From JANWLD01 sp036276695 (GTDB lineage Bacteria > Patescibacteriota > Saccharimonadia > Saccharimonadales > 2-12-FULL-41-12), in assembly GCA_036276695.1 (NCBI GenBank), contig DASUOI010000030.1, forward strand, positions 1-46,400: DNA of 46,400 bases, written 5' to 3'. This document shows, one piece after another, positions 17,864-26,107 of this stretch. Below the pieces are notes generated by a model. The model was not told where the DNA came from, searched no databases, and saw nothing but the letters and a program-made list of their open reading frames with translations. Each line of letters opens with the position of its first letter. Position 1 is the first letter of the stretch. A program made the position numbers and the translations under genes.

Positions 17864-17870
17864 TTTGTTG

Positions 17871-18359
17871 ATGACAAGTAAACAATGGGGTGCTGAAATA
17901 ATATCGCTCAGCGACTTCGCTAAAATACGACCAAAGCTTGGCAAGGTTGTTATGACCAGCGGGGGGTACGACCCTATCCACCCCGGGCATATAAGTTGTA
18001 TTATCGAAAGCAAAAAATACGGCGATGTAGTAGTCGTCGTGGTAAATGGCGATCATTTCCTGACTGCCAAAAAAGGCAAGCCTTTTCAGAACTTAGAGAC
18101 AAGAAGCCTGATAGTCAGCGGTATAGCCGGTGTAGATTACGTTGTGCCTTTTGAGGTTGAGGGCGACCAGACCGTCAATAAAGCCTTGGAAGCAATAAAG
18201 CCAAGTGTTTTTACCAAAGGCGGCGACCGCGTGGATGCCGAATCAATCCCGGAATGGGAAGTTTGCAAGAAATATAATATAGAGATTGTCAGTGGAGTAG
18301 GTGAAGATAAAAAATGGTCCTCCAGCTGGTTTTTAAACGAATGGAACAACAACAAATGA
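17871..18359 (+). CDS. Cytidylyltransferase-like protein (HldE C-domain/GCT type)
   Basis: 162 residues from the ATG at 17871; two TTGs just upstream are less likely. The nucleotidyltransferase signature SGGYDPIHPGH (HxGH) lies near residue 35. The order NGDHFLTAKKGKPFQNLETRSLIVSGIAGVDYV is then characteristic of the adenylyl/cytidylyltransferase domain of HldE/RfaE and glycerol-3-phosphate cytidylyltransferases, and SSSWFL ends the domain. It activates a sugar- or polyol-phosphate with ATP or CTP; the exact substrate is not determinable. Its stop overlaps the start of a 36-codon gene (ATGA), which in turn couples to the HAD gene. Confidence 0.8.
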   Translation: MTSKQWGAEIISLSDFAKIRPKLGKVVMTSGGYDPIHPGHISCIIESKKYGDVVVVVVNGDHFLTAKKGKPFQNLETRSLIVSGIAGVDYVVPFEVEGDQTVNKALEAIKPSVFTKGGDRVDAESIPEWEVCKKYNIEIVSGVGEDKKWSSSWFLNEWNNNK

Positions 18360-18466
18360 TCATAATTCACACACTTGGATGTACAGTGCATTTTCTTAAC
18401 GAGCAACACACCGAACCGTACAATAAGTACGGTGAAGGAGTAGCGCAGATAGAAAGGATATTATGA
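18356..18466 (+). CDS. 36-residue gene coupled on both sides by ATGA
   Basis: The ATG at 18356 overlaps the previous TGA as ATGA. The frame stays open for 36 codons and stops with a TGA at 18464-18466 that overlaps the ATG of the next gene, again as ATGA. This exact fit at both ends argues for a real, translated gene. The product starts MIIIHTLGCT and ends AQIERIL, has no membrane segment, and I do not recognise it. The coding strand includes the hairpin at 18415-18433. It could be a peptide partner of either neighbour, or merely the bridge that carries ribosomes between them. Confidence 0.5.
   Translation: MIIIHTLGCTVHFLNEQHTEPYNKYGEGVAQIERIL
18415..18433 (+). other. Perfect hairpin inside the 36-codon gene
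   Basis: ACCGTAC (18415-18421), loop AATAA, GTACGGT (18427-18433): a seven-base perfect stem 29 bases before the HAD start codon. It may tune translation of the HAD gene. Confidence 0.4.
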
Positions 18467-19224
18467 AGAAAAAGGTGATTGCTTTTGATCTGGATGGGAC
18501 CCTAAGCATCAGCAAATCCCAAGCTTCAGACAGAATGATAGAGCTGTTAAACGGGCTATTAGAAAAATATAAGGTTTGCGTAATATCCGGCGGTAAACTA
18601 ACGCAGTTTGAGATGCAAATCCTTGCCGGTTTGAAATCATCTGGCGACAATTTGGAAAATTTACACTTGATGCCCACCTGCGGTACACGTTATTACGTAT
18701 ACCAACCGGATGATAAGCGTTGGCACCAGGTTTACGCCGAAGACTTTACCAAGGAACAGAAAGATAAAATTTTCGAAGCCCTGGATAAAGGTCTGGACGA
18801 AACCAAACTCCGGCCAGAGCCCGGCAAACACTGGGGCGAACTTATAGAAGACCGCGGAAGCCAGATAACCCTATCCGTTTTGGGCCAGCAAGCACCGGTT
18901 GAAGCAAAAGACGCTTGGGACCCAGAAGACGTGAAGAAATACAAACTGCGCGATGCTATTGCTAAGAATATACCGGAATTTGAGGTTCGCGCCGGTGGGC
19001 TTACATCTATAGATGTGACCAAGCTAGGCATAGACAAGGCGTATGGAATGAACAAATTGATGGAAATCCTAGGCCTTAAAAAAGAAGATATATTATTTTT
19101 CGGCGACAAGATGCACGAAGGCGGAAATGACTATCCGGTAAAAGCTATGGGCATAGACAGCATTGCCGTTCGTGACTGGCAGGAAACTGCAGCCGCAATA
19201 GAAACCATCCTAATGGTTACTTAA
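18463..19224 (+). CDS. HAD-IIB hydrolase, eukaryotic phosphomannomutase-like
   Basis: 253 residues. FDLDGTLSIS gives the catalytic aspartates (Asp9, Asp11), VISGGK is motif II, and FFGDKMHEGGNDYPV is motif IV. That last motif and the cap-region pattern EDRGSQITLS resemble the alpha-phosphomannomutase (PMM/SEC53) branch more than Cof-type phosphatases. It may convert mannose-6-phosphate to mannose-1-phosphate or dephosphorylate a sugar phosphate; the choice cannot be made from sequence. Its start is coupled by ATGA to the 36-codon gene, with AAAGGA also upstream. It probably works with the nucleotidyltransferase at 17871 on one activated sugar. Confidence 0.78.
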   Translation: MKKKVIAFDLDGTLSISKSQASDRMIELLNGLLEKYKVCVISGGKLTQFEMQILAGLKSSGDNLENLHLMPTCGTRYYVYQPDDKRWHQVYAEDFTKEQKDKIFEALDKGLDETKLRPEPGKHWGELIEDRGSQITLSVLGQQAPVEAKDAWDPEDVKKYKLRDAIAKNIPEFEVRAGGLTSIDVTKLGIDKAYGMNKLMEILGLKKEDILFFGDKMHEGGNDYPVKAMGIDSIAVRDWQETAAAIETILMVT

Positions 19225-19251
19225 AACTGTAACCTGTCAGCTGTTCACTAA

Positions 19252-20883
19252 TCAGCTTTGAGCCTCAAGGTAGCCTTCGCTCTCTAGGTGTAGGACTATC
19301 TGGTTGGCTAACTCGTCAACATCATATTTCTGCGTGTCCAAAGTAATGTCCGCGTCAGCCGGTTCTTCATACGGGTCGGATATGCCAGTGAAGTGTTTTA
19401 TCTTTCCTGCTCTTGCCGCTTTATATAACCCTTTTCTATCGCGCCTTTCACACTCTTCTAACGAAGTATCTACATGCACCAGCAGAAAGCCTCCACCGAC
19501 TGACTGGATAGTTTGTTTTATTTCTTTTCTGACCTTGTCATACGGCGCAATCGGCGCGCATATGGCTATCCCGCCATGTTTGGATATCTCGCTGGCCACA
19601 TAGCCTATCCTGCGCACATTGATATCCCGATCTTTTTTAGAAAATCCTAATTCGCTGGATAAATTCTTACGCACTACATCCCCGTCCAGCAAGGTAACTG
19701 TGCGACGTCCCAGCTCCATCAGCTTGACCATCACGGCATTGGCTACCGTAGACTTGCCGGCCCCAGAAAGACCGGTGAAGAACACTGTGAAGCCTTTCTC
19801 ATATCTTGGTTTATGTGTCTTTTGTAGTTCTACCGCTACTTCCGGATAAGTAAACCAGCTCGGCAGGCCCTTGCCGTCTGAAAGCAAGGCTCTCAGTTCT
19901 GTTCCTGATAGGCTCATAGGCTCCATGCCCTCTGGCACTTCTTCTATAGGCATGTATCTCTCAAGCTCTCTTACGTAAACCATCATCTTAAACGGCACCA
20001 CTTCAACGCCGACTTCCTTGCTGTATTTTTCTGCCAATTGCTGAGCGTCATATGGGCCGTAAAAATCCTCGCCCTTAGAGTTTTTGCCCGGTCCGGCATG
20101 GTCACGCCCAACTATAAAGTGAGTCACTCCATAATTTTTGCGAATTATCATATGCCATAGCGCCTCCCTTGGCCCGCCCATGCGCATAGCTAACGGGAGC
20201 AGGGATATCATGGCCGTACCCTGCGGGAACTTTTTTATAACTTCTTGGTAGACCCTCACTCGGGTGTAGTGGTCCACATCTCCCGGTTTGGTCATGCCGA
20301 CGACCGGGTGTATAAGCAAGCTTGCCTCCGTTTGTTTTGACGCCCGTAGAGCCAGCTCTACGTGCGCCCTGTGCATAGGATTCCTTGTCTGAAAGGCAAC
20401 TATTTTTGTCCACCCCATTTTCTTAAAGTGCTCTTTTAGCTGTTTAGGAGTGTAGCGGTGTTCGGTAAAGTCATAATGCGTAGGTAGCTCTTTAGCTTCC
20501 AGCTTCCCGCCTACGTAATACTCCCCGGCTTTATTCTTCATGTAGTACACGGCTGGGTGGGCTTCGTCATCTGCTCCAAATACTTGTTCGGCTTCTTTGG
20601 ATTTATCCGGCTTCCACACATCTCCAACCGTCAGGATTGCTAGAACTATCCCTTCTTGGTCACGCAGTTCTACTTTATCGTTCTTTTTTAGGGACTTGGC
20701 TGTTTGCACGTTTACGTCAAGTGTTATCGGCATCGGCCAGAGCTTGCCGCTTTTAAGCCGCATATCTTTACAGACGGATTCATAATCTTCTTTGTTCAAA
20801 AAACCTTCCAACGGTGCAAACCCTCCGTTGGTTATCATTTCAACATCACAAATTTGTCTAGGCGTTAAACTGATTTCTTTCAC
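19252..20883 (-). CDS. Bifunctional sulfate adenylyltransferase / APS kinase (PAPS synthase)
   Basis: 543 residues, a fusion in the order ATP sulfurylase then APS kinase. The sulfurylase half (about 1-355) has QTRNPMHRAH (165-174, HxxH), GRDHAGPG (259-266) and SGTELR (326-331). The kinase half (about 365-543) has the P-loop GLSGAGKST (371-379), DGDVVR (400-405) and the FSKKDRDINVRRIGYVA helix. Together they turn sulfate plus two ATP into PAPS, the universal sulfuryl donor. The start is GTG with AAGGAG five bases upstream. No PAPS reductase or sulfate transporter is seen here; cysQ and two sulfotransferases are, pointing to sulfation rather than assimilation. Confidence 0.95.
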   Translation of the reverse strand: MKEISLTPRQICDVEMITNGGFAPLEGFLNKEDYESVCKDMRLKSGKLWPMPITLDVNVQTAKSLKKNDKVELRDQEGIVLAILTVGDVWKPDKSKEAEQVFGADDEAHPAVYYMKNKAGEYYVGGKLEAKELPTHYDFTEHRYTPKQLKEHFKKMGWTKIVAFQTRNPMHRAHVELALRASKQTEASLLIHPVVGMTKPGDVDHYTRVRVYQEVIKKFPQGTAMISLLPLAMRMGGPREALWHMIIRKNYGVTHFIVGRDHAGPGKNSKGEDFYGPYDAQQLAEKYSKEVGVEVVPFKMMVYVRELERYMPIEEVPEGMEPMSLSGTELRALLSDGKGLPSWFTYPEVAVELQKTHKPRYEKGFTVFFTGLSGAGKSTVANAVMVKLMELGRRTVTLLDGDVVRKNLSSELGFSKKDRDINVRRIGYVASEISKHGGIAICAPIAPYDKVRKEIKQTIQSVGGGFLLVHVDTSLEECERRDRKGLYKAARAGKIKHFTGISDPYEEPADADITLDTQKYDVDELANQIVLHLESEGYLEAQS

Positions 20884-20933
20884 GTTTCTCCTTTATTATC
20901 AGTAAACAATTATATACTGTAAAATACATTGTG

Positions 20934-21875
20934 ATGAAACTCTTTGTTCAAATACCCTGTCTTAATGAGGAAGACACTCTTCCCGATGTTTTAGAAACCA
21001 TACCAATAAAAATAGGCGGGATAGATTCCATAGATATTCTAATCATTGATGATGGGTCAACTGATAAAACTATAGAAATCGCTAAAAAACATGGCGTAAA
21101 GCACTTTGTAATGCACAGGAAGAATCAAGGTTTAGCCAAATCATTTTCCGATGGATTGGATTATTGTTTATCTCACGGTGCAGACATTATTGTTAATACT
21201 GACGGCGATAACCAATACCCCCAACAAGACATCCCAAAATTAGTCCAGCCTATACTAGATAAAAAAGCTGAAATCGTAATAGCCGACAGGCAAACAGACA
21301 AAATTGAACACTTTTCTCCTATCAAAAAATTCTTTCAGAAGTTTGGCAGCTGGGTGGTCAACAAAGCGGCTGGCACAAACCTTCCGGACGCAGCCAGCGG
21401 TTTCCGGGCTTATTCTAAAGAAGCGGCAGTACGAATTAATGTAATCACGACTTTCAGCTACTGCATGGAGACCATTATTCATGCCGGCAACAAGCGCATC
21501 CCGATAGAAAGCGTCAAGATAATTACCAACCCAAAAACTCGGGAGTCTCGCCTGTTTAAAAATATGTGGCAGCATATGTATAAATCCGGGTTGGCTATAA
21601 TCCGAAGCTTCACCATGCACAAGCCTTATGTAATTTTTATGAATTTAGGCTTAGTACTATTTGTTTTGGGCTTAATCCCGTTTATTCGCTACGGAGTTAT
21701 TTATATCTCCGGAGACAGAGGTGAACATATTCAATCTTTGATACTGGGCGTAATACTCTTATTTGCCGCAATGATATCTTTTGCTCTCGGTATAATTGCT
21801 GATTTAATAAGAACAAACAGGATATTGATAGAGGACACCCTAGAAAGAACCAAAAAAATCCAACACAAAAAATAG
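20934..21875 (+). CDS. GT2 glycosyltransferase with C-terminal membrane helices
   Basis: 313 residues (ATG 20934; GTG 20931 also possible, with a TAAAAT box ending five bases before it). The GT-A domain shows PCLNEEDTL, LIIDDGSTDKT and NTDGDNQYPQQD (DxD). Two membrane helices at about 232-253 and 265-288 follow, as in DPM1/GtrB-like enzymes that make polyprenyl-phosphate sugars. Likely loads a sugar onto the lipid carrier for use outside by the large GT at 26108. Divergent from the PAPS synthase. Confidence 0.85.
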   Translation: MKLFVQIPCLNEEDTLPDVLETIPIKIGGIDSIDILIIDDGSTDKTIEIAKKHGVKHFVMHRKNQGLAKSFSDGLDYCLSHGADIIVNTDGDNQYPQQDIPKLVQPILDKKAEIVIADRQTDKIEHFSPIKKFFQKFGSWVVNKAAGTNLPDAASGFRAYSKEAAVRINVITTFSYCMETIIHAGNKRIPIESVKIITNPKTRESRLFKNMWQHMYKSGLAIIRSFTMHKPYVIFMNLGLVLFVLGLIPFIRYGVIYISGDRGEHIQSLILGVILLFAAMISFALGIIADLIRTNRILIEDTLERTKKIQHKK

Positions 21876-21911
21876 CATTAATCACGACTAGTCAGCATAT
21901 TTGAGAATATC

Positions 21912-23129
21912 CTAAGACTTGGAAACGATTGTTTCAACTTGGCGGGAAGCGCTTTTTTTGACTGCGGGTAGATGTTTTTTTATAGCGGTGCTAATTTTCT
22001 GCTGGTCTTTAGATACATTTTCGAATGCTGCGTGCAAGGCTTTTTGATCAAGATTTTTAGAATCAAGCGCTGACTCTTTAAGACCGAACATGTCCATAAT
22101 TTCAGCGTATTTATGACTCCAGCCCAACACTAGCGGGGGCGTTCTCATACTAAGTGCTGCTATCATGGCATGGAAGCGTGATGTTACGGCTATATCGGCC
22201 TTTCCGATAATATGTCGGAGTTGCTGGGCTGAGAGCTCATCGTCAATGAAGGTAAAGTTTTTGTTATCTATACCTTTGGAAATATCCCGGCAGACAGGTA
22301 AATCGTTATTGTGCCGGGAATCACGGCCTTTACGTGCGCTATAGGCCATCAATAATACTTTATAGTCGCGCTCTAGAAGATATTTTATAAAGTCTCGGTT
22401 GTAACCTATATAATCTTCACCGCTCTTTTCAGTTTTCTTGCGAATCACTTCACTGGGCATAACAACAGCTGTCTTATGTTTTAAATCAAAATTGAATCCG
22501 TTTTGCTTGATGATTTGTTCAGCATGTTTTGCTTCTTCCTTGCTAGTTTCCATTAAAAAAGCGTAGTCGGTAGATTCTATGACATTCTTTAAGCCTAACT
22601 CCTTTAGATGCTTATAAGTCTGAGCGCCGCGGGCACAGATGGTGTCCACGTGTGGCAAGAGTAACTTAGCCGTAAATTTGTTTATCCAGGTATTGAACGG
22701 CCCCATGGCTTGGGAACATTTAATAACTCTGGTATTAGTAAAGATTCCCGGCAATATGGTTGCCACATTATAGATTAAAAATTTGGCCCGCCCGTCAACA
22801 AACGTTATACCGCCCTCATCCAGTAATACGTCAGCTTCAGCTAATGCTCTTATGTGCTTTTGTCGGCGGAGCAAAGGCCTTAGCGGTGGCAGAATCTTAT
22901 AAAGTAAAGCAAGCGGGTTTAGAACAAGTCCTAAGAATAACGGCTTTGCTGAGAGCAACTCAACCTTTTTATAATTATTGAATCTTCTATCATCCTCAGG
23001 ATATACGGTAAAGACAGAAAAAGTTGTCTTTGGGTCTTTAGCTGTTATCGTCTGGATAGACGCCTCCAGCATGGAGGCAGCACCCTTATTACCGGAAAAA
23101 GTAGAGCCGATTATTGCTATTTTCCTCAC
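21912..23129 (-). CDS. Polysaccharide pyruvyl transferase family protein (CsaB-like)
   Basis: 405 residues. N-terminal IIGSTFSGNKGAASMLEA and the C-terminal signature SRFHAMIAALSMRTPPLVLGWSHKYAEI match the PS_pyruv_trans family (PF04230), whose members add ketal-linked pyruvate from PEP to sugars in surface glycans; CsaB does so on polymers that bind S-layer proteins. Acceptor unknown. It is the third and last gene of a tightly coupled minus-strand set: nitroreductase-like, flippase-like, pyruvyltransferase, each overlapping by four bases. Confidence 0.85.
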   Translation of the reverse strand: MRKIAIIGSTFSGNKGAASMLEASIQTITAKDPKTTFSVFTVYPEDDRRFNNYKKVELLSAKPLFLGLVLNPLALLYKILPPLRPLLRRQKHIRALAEADVLLDEGGITFVDGRAKFLIYNVATILPGIFTNTRVIKCSQAMGPFNTWINKFTAKLLLPHVDTICARGAQTYKHLKELGLKNVIESTDYAFLMETSKEEAKHAEQIIKQNGFNFDLKHKTAVVMPSEVIRKKTEKSGEDYIGYNRDFIKYLLERDYKVLLMAYSARKGRDSRHNNDLPVCRDISKGIDNKNFTFIDDELSAQQLRHIIGKADIAVTSRFHAMIAALSMRTPPLVLGWSHKYAEIMDMFGLKESALDSKNLDQKALHAAFENVSKDQQKISTAIKKHLPAVKKSASRQVETIVSKS

Positions 23130-24061
23130 GTAGTATTACCTTCCGTACGCTTGAGCAGCAAATAAACTACGGCGGCTAAAATATCCGCTATTGTAGCGTA
23201 AAACCTGCTTACTATAGCTAAAATTACAGCTTGTTCTACGGGTATGTATGCGCTGGCAAACAAAACTATTACGGCTTCTCTTACGCCAAGACCGCTTGGA
23301 ACAAATATGGCCAGGACACCGACTATTCCTGCTAACACATAGAGAGAGCCAAAAACTATATATTGCGAAGCTGATATGTTGATCAGTGATTCAGCCACAA
23401 ATACAAACGCGGCACCGTTTATGATCCGGGGAATAATGAACAAAAGAAAGTATTTGATATTATCTTTGCTGTTTAACATCTCCTGTTGGCTTAGCTTTTG
23501 TTTTTTAGCCAGCTTAAAGAAAAAGTTTATAGCTTTAGTAAAAAACCAAGGGCTTAAAACAATAGCTACGAATGGTATGGATGCCAAAAGTGGAAGGAAT
23601 AAAGTTCCTCCTTCGCTGAATTTATTGCCTAAGGCAATAAACAAAATAGGAATGGTCGGTACTGTGGAAGCTAAAAGTAAGAATACATTTTCATAAACAA
23701 ACGAGGCTGTTATTTTTTTGCCATCAAGCTTTCTCTGTCTGCCCCAGGCAATTTTATTAATCAGCGAGCCAGCTTGTCCTGGTATATATTTTAGTAGCCA
23801 CGAAGCCAAATGCACCCTTATTGCTTCTCTAATTGGTATCTGGGCTTTGGTTAGCTTATCAACTATTTTCCCCCATAGTATTCCGGAAGATACTATTGAT
23901 AACACATACAAAATAACCGCTATAACTATTAAAAGATCCGGTTTTAAGCTAACCTCGCCTAGGTTGTTCCAGTTATTTTGCAAAGTTTTAGCAAAGAAGA
24001 ATATGACAACTGCCACTATAGCCCACGAAAAGAGCGTTTTATACAGTTTCAAGTATTTCAT
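23126..24061 (-). CDS. Flippase-like/LPG-synthase-type membrane protein (UPF0104)
   Basis: 311 residues with about eight hydrophobic helices and few long loops. The pattern around LLKYIPGQAGSLINKIAWG and VPSGLGVREAVIVLFA is characteristic of the lysylphosphatidylglycerol synthase transmembrane (UPF0104/GlgB-like flippase) family. The catalytic tRNA-dependent domain is absent, so it is not MprF. Such stand-alone proteins in glycan clusters are thought to flip lipid-linked intermediates. Overlaps both neighbours by four bases. Confidence 0.8.
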   Translation of the reverse strand: MKYLKLYKTLFSWAIVAVVIFFFAKTLQNNWNNLGEVSLKPDLLIVIAVILYVLSIVSSGILWGKIVDKLTKAQIPIREAIRVHLASWLLKYIPGQAGSLINKIAWGRQRKLDGKKITASFVYENVFLLLASTVPTIPILFIALGNKFSEGGTLFLPLLASIPFVAIVLSPWFFTKAINFFFKLAKKQKLSQQEMLNSKDNIKYFLLFIIPRIINGAAFVFVAESLINISASQYIVFGSLYVLAGIVGVLAIFVPSGLGVREAVIVLFASAYIPVEQAVILAIVSRFYATIADILAAVVYLLLKRTEGNTT

Positions 24062-25143
24062 TTACCTATTTTGTTATAGGTTCTCAGCACATCCAAAGAT
24101 TTCTTTTGGGAATAAGCCACATACCCTTCCGGATCTGCATAACCTAAAGCTATCAACATAATCGGTCTTTCGTCCGGTGATAAACCTAATGTTTTTTGCA
24201 TCTTTGCTTCAAGGGGTTCAAAATCTGGCCAGTTTATTGAGCTTGAAGCCAGCCCTAGCGTCTCAAGCGCGTACATAAAAGGCATAACGGACAAAGCTGA
24301 ATCCACGTATATTAAATGTCTATCCCTTGGGCTAAAGTAATTCTCCTGCTTGCCTACAACCACTATGATCGTAGGTATATTGTCTCTATACCCAGCAGCG
24401 CCGAAAGGTATGGCGGCAACCTTCTTAACAAGTTTTGGGTCATCATATATTTTAAATTCGTAAGGCAGTCGATTGCAGGCCGACGGTGACTGTTCGGCTA
24501 CTAACAAGGCTTTATCTATAAGTTCTCTGGGTACCGGTTTTTGTTTGAACCATCGTACCGAGCGTCTTTGGTGCGATAACTCTAATAAGTCTTCATATTT
24601 AATCGGACTTTTTGGGTTTCCTCTTTTATAAGGCTTCTTGTCTATATCTTTGGGGGCAAAATCAATTTTTTTAAATTGATCGTGCAGTTTACTTATTGCT
24701 TTATCTTCATCTGAAACCTTTGAAAAGTATTCAGTCAATACATTTTGGGCCCATATAAGTTCGCTAATATCTACGCCGCTGTCATCATTCTTATAATCCC
24801 TGAGTGCCTTTTCATAAAACTCCACGGTTTCACCTATGTAGTCTTTAGCAAAAACCTTTCTTCTGGGTCGCATCAGCAAACCCTTTTCCAAGCGATGCGT
24901 GTTACGGCGGAGTTCGGAGCGGCTTTTTCTTTGCTTGTTCAGATTCTTATAATAATTTTTTCGTCCGTGTAAAACTGCGTATTGCTCCCGCGAAAAGCTA
25001 AAGAATCCAACCCAATGATACACAACGCTTGATAAGCGGCTGAAGCTGCCTAGTCGGGTAATAAATAAAGACAAAGCCTCATACGTTTTTCGTATCAGCT
25101 TTATAGACAACAGAAATACTACGAGTTTCTTGAGTTTTTTCAT
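24058..25143 (-). CDS. Nitroreductase-family protein of exopolysaccharide clusters
   Basis: 361 residues from the ATG at 25143; the longer frame to 25239 has no support. The C-terminal ~210 residues are a nitroreductase (FMN) fold with RRSVRWFKQKPVPRELI, SPSACNRLPYEF and a final ALGYADPEGYV. The N-terminal ~150 residues include a hydrophobic stretch and RRNTHRLEKGLLMRPRRKVF, a combination I associate with nitroreductase-like proteins sitting beside pyruvyl transferases in polysaccharide clusters. The reaction in that setting is not established. First gene of a coupled three-gene operon. Confidence 0.8.
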   Translation of the reverse strand: MKKLKKLVVFLLSIKLIRKTYEALSLFITRLGSFSRLSSVVYHWVGFFSFSREQYAVLHGRKNYYKNLNKQRKSRSELRRNTHRLEKGLLMRPRRKVFAKDYIGETVEFYEKALRDYKNDDSGVDISELIWAQNVLTEYFSKVSDEDKAISKLHDQFKKIDFAPKDIDKKPYKRGNPKSPIKYEDLLELSHQRRSVRWFKQKPVPRELIDKALLVAEQSPSACNRLPYEFKIYDDPKLVKKVAAIPFGAAGYRDNIPTIIVVVGKQENYFSPRDRHLIYVDSALSVMPFMYALETLGLASSSINWPDFEPLEAKMQKTLGLSPDERPIMLIALGYADPEGYVAYSQKKSLDVLRTYNKIGK

Positions 25144-25214
25144 ATTACTATGTTGATTAATTATATCAGTTAGGCTTGATCTAGATACTAATTCTTGTTT
25201 TTGGTTGGTTGGTT

Positions 25215-25220
25215 TATAAT
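25215..25220 (+). promoter_or_regulatory. Consensus -10 box upstream of the sulfotransferase
   Basis: TATAAT at 25215-25220 follows TTGGTTGGTTGGTT, a four-base tandem repeat. The -35 region is poor (TTCTTG at the right 17-base distance). It leaves a leader of about 45 bases before the ATG at 25269. Confidence 0.4.
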
Positions 25221-25268
25221 AGCGCTGTAATAGAAGCAAGCTGGGATATAGAATTTTAATACTGTTAT

Positions 25269-26075
25269 ATGGGTTTTAGATTTCAAAAAAAATCAAAAGA
25301 TAGTAAGCAAGCACAGGCGCCGATTATTATTTATGGCCCGCCTCGTTCCGGTACCACATATCTGGGAGAAATAGTCAGCCAGCATCCGGAAGTATTCATC
25401 TCCAATGAATATCGAATTTTCACTTGGCTGCACCAATCAACTCATGTTTTGCCCGACATTGACGATATGGTCCTACACTCCCGCAAAGGATTCAAAAAAT
25501 TTATAGATAAAGAAGTGCCCCCTTTGATAAGAAAGTTTTATGCACAAAAACATCCGCACATTAAATACTGGGGCGATAAAAACCCTTTCTACGGAGGAGA
25601 CATCGGGCGGCTTAGAACCATTGCCGAATATTTTCCCGATGCAAAATTCATTAATATTGTTCGCGACGGCCGGGATGTCGTGACTTCGTTAATGAATAAA
25701 AAATGGGAAGACGGCCGACCTTGGGCAGATTTCGACACGGCCCACCAAGTCTGGAACAGCAACATAAAAAACGGACTGGAATTTGCTAAAGAAGCTAAAA
25801 AGAAAAACCATTATCTTATTAAATATGAAGATTTGGTTAAAGATGATTTAAGCGAAGCTAAAAAAATCTTTAAATTTCTAGAGATAGATTGGCGCAAACC
25901 TGTTGAAAAATACTGCCTTCAGCAACAAAAAGAACGAACTATTGTGAGCAAGCCTGTAAGGGACATCCGTAAAGATGCTGGCGCCTCCCTGTGGGCAGAT
26001 AAACTTACAAAAACCCAGCAAAAAAAGAGTATGTCTTTACTAAAAGAGAATCTGAAGAACCTAAAATACTTGTAA
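25269..26075 (+). CDS. PAPS-dependent sulfotransferase family protein (1)
   Basis: 268 residues. The 5'-phosphosulfate-binding loop GPPRSGTTYL (about 23-32) and the 3'-phosphate-binding motif VRDGRDVVTS (131-140) are both complete, as in the Sulfotransfer_1/3 families. LIKYEDLV follows, as is usual. No signal peptide or membrane segment, so it acts in the cytoplasm. It would move sulfate from PAPS onto a sugar or small-molecule acceptor. Placed between polysaccharide genes and near PAPS synthase, glycan sulfation is the simplest reading. Confidence 0.9.
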   Translation: MGFRFQKKSKDSKQAQAPIIIYGPPRSGTTYLGEIVSQHPEVFISNEYRIFTWLHQSTHVLPDIDDMVLHSRKGFKKFIDKEVPPLIRKFYAQKHPHIKYWGDKNPFYGGDIGRLRTIAEYFPDAKFINIVRDGRDVVTSLMNKKWEDGRPWADFDTAHQVWNSNIKNGLEFAKEAKKKNHYLIKYEDLVKDDLSEAKKIFKFLEIDWRKPVEKYCLQQQKERTIVSKPVRDIRKDAGASLWADKLTKTQQKKSMSLLKENLKNLKYL

Positions 26076-26107
26076 GCAGGATATATAAAAATGTTAGAGT
26101 TATTGCA

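Noticed and set aside
17808..18056. Longer N-terminus for rfbB
   Set aside because: The extra 83 residues are not conserved and the NAD-binding loop normally begins at the first residues of RfbB, matching the ATG at 17807.
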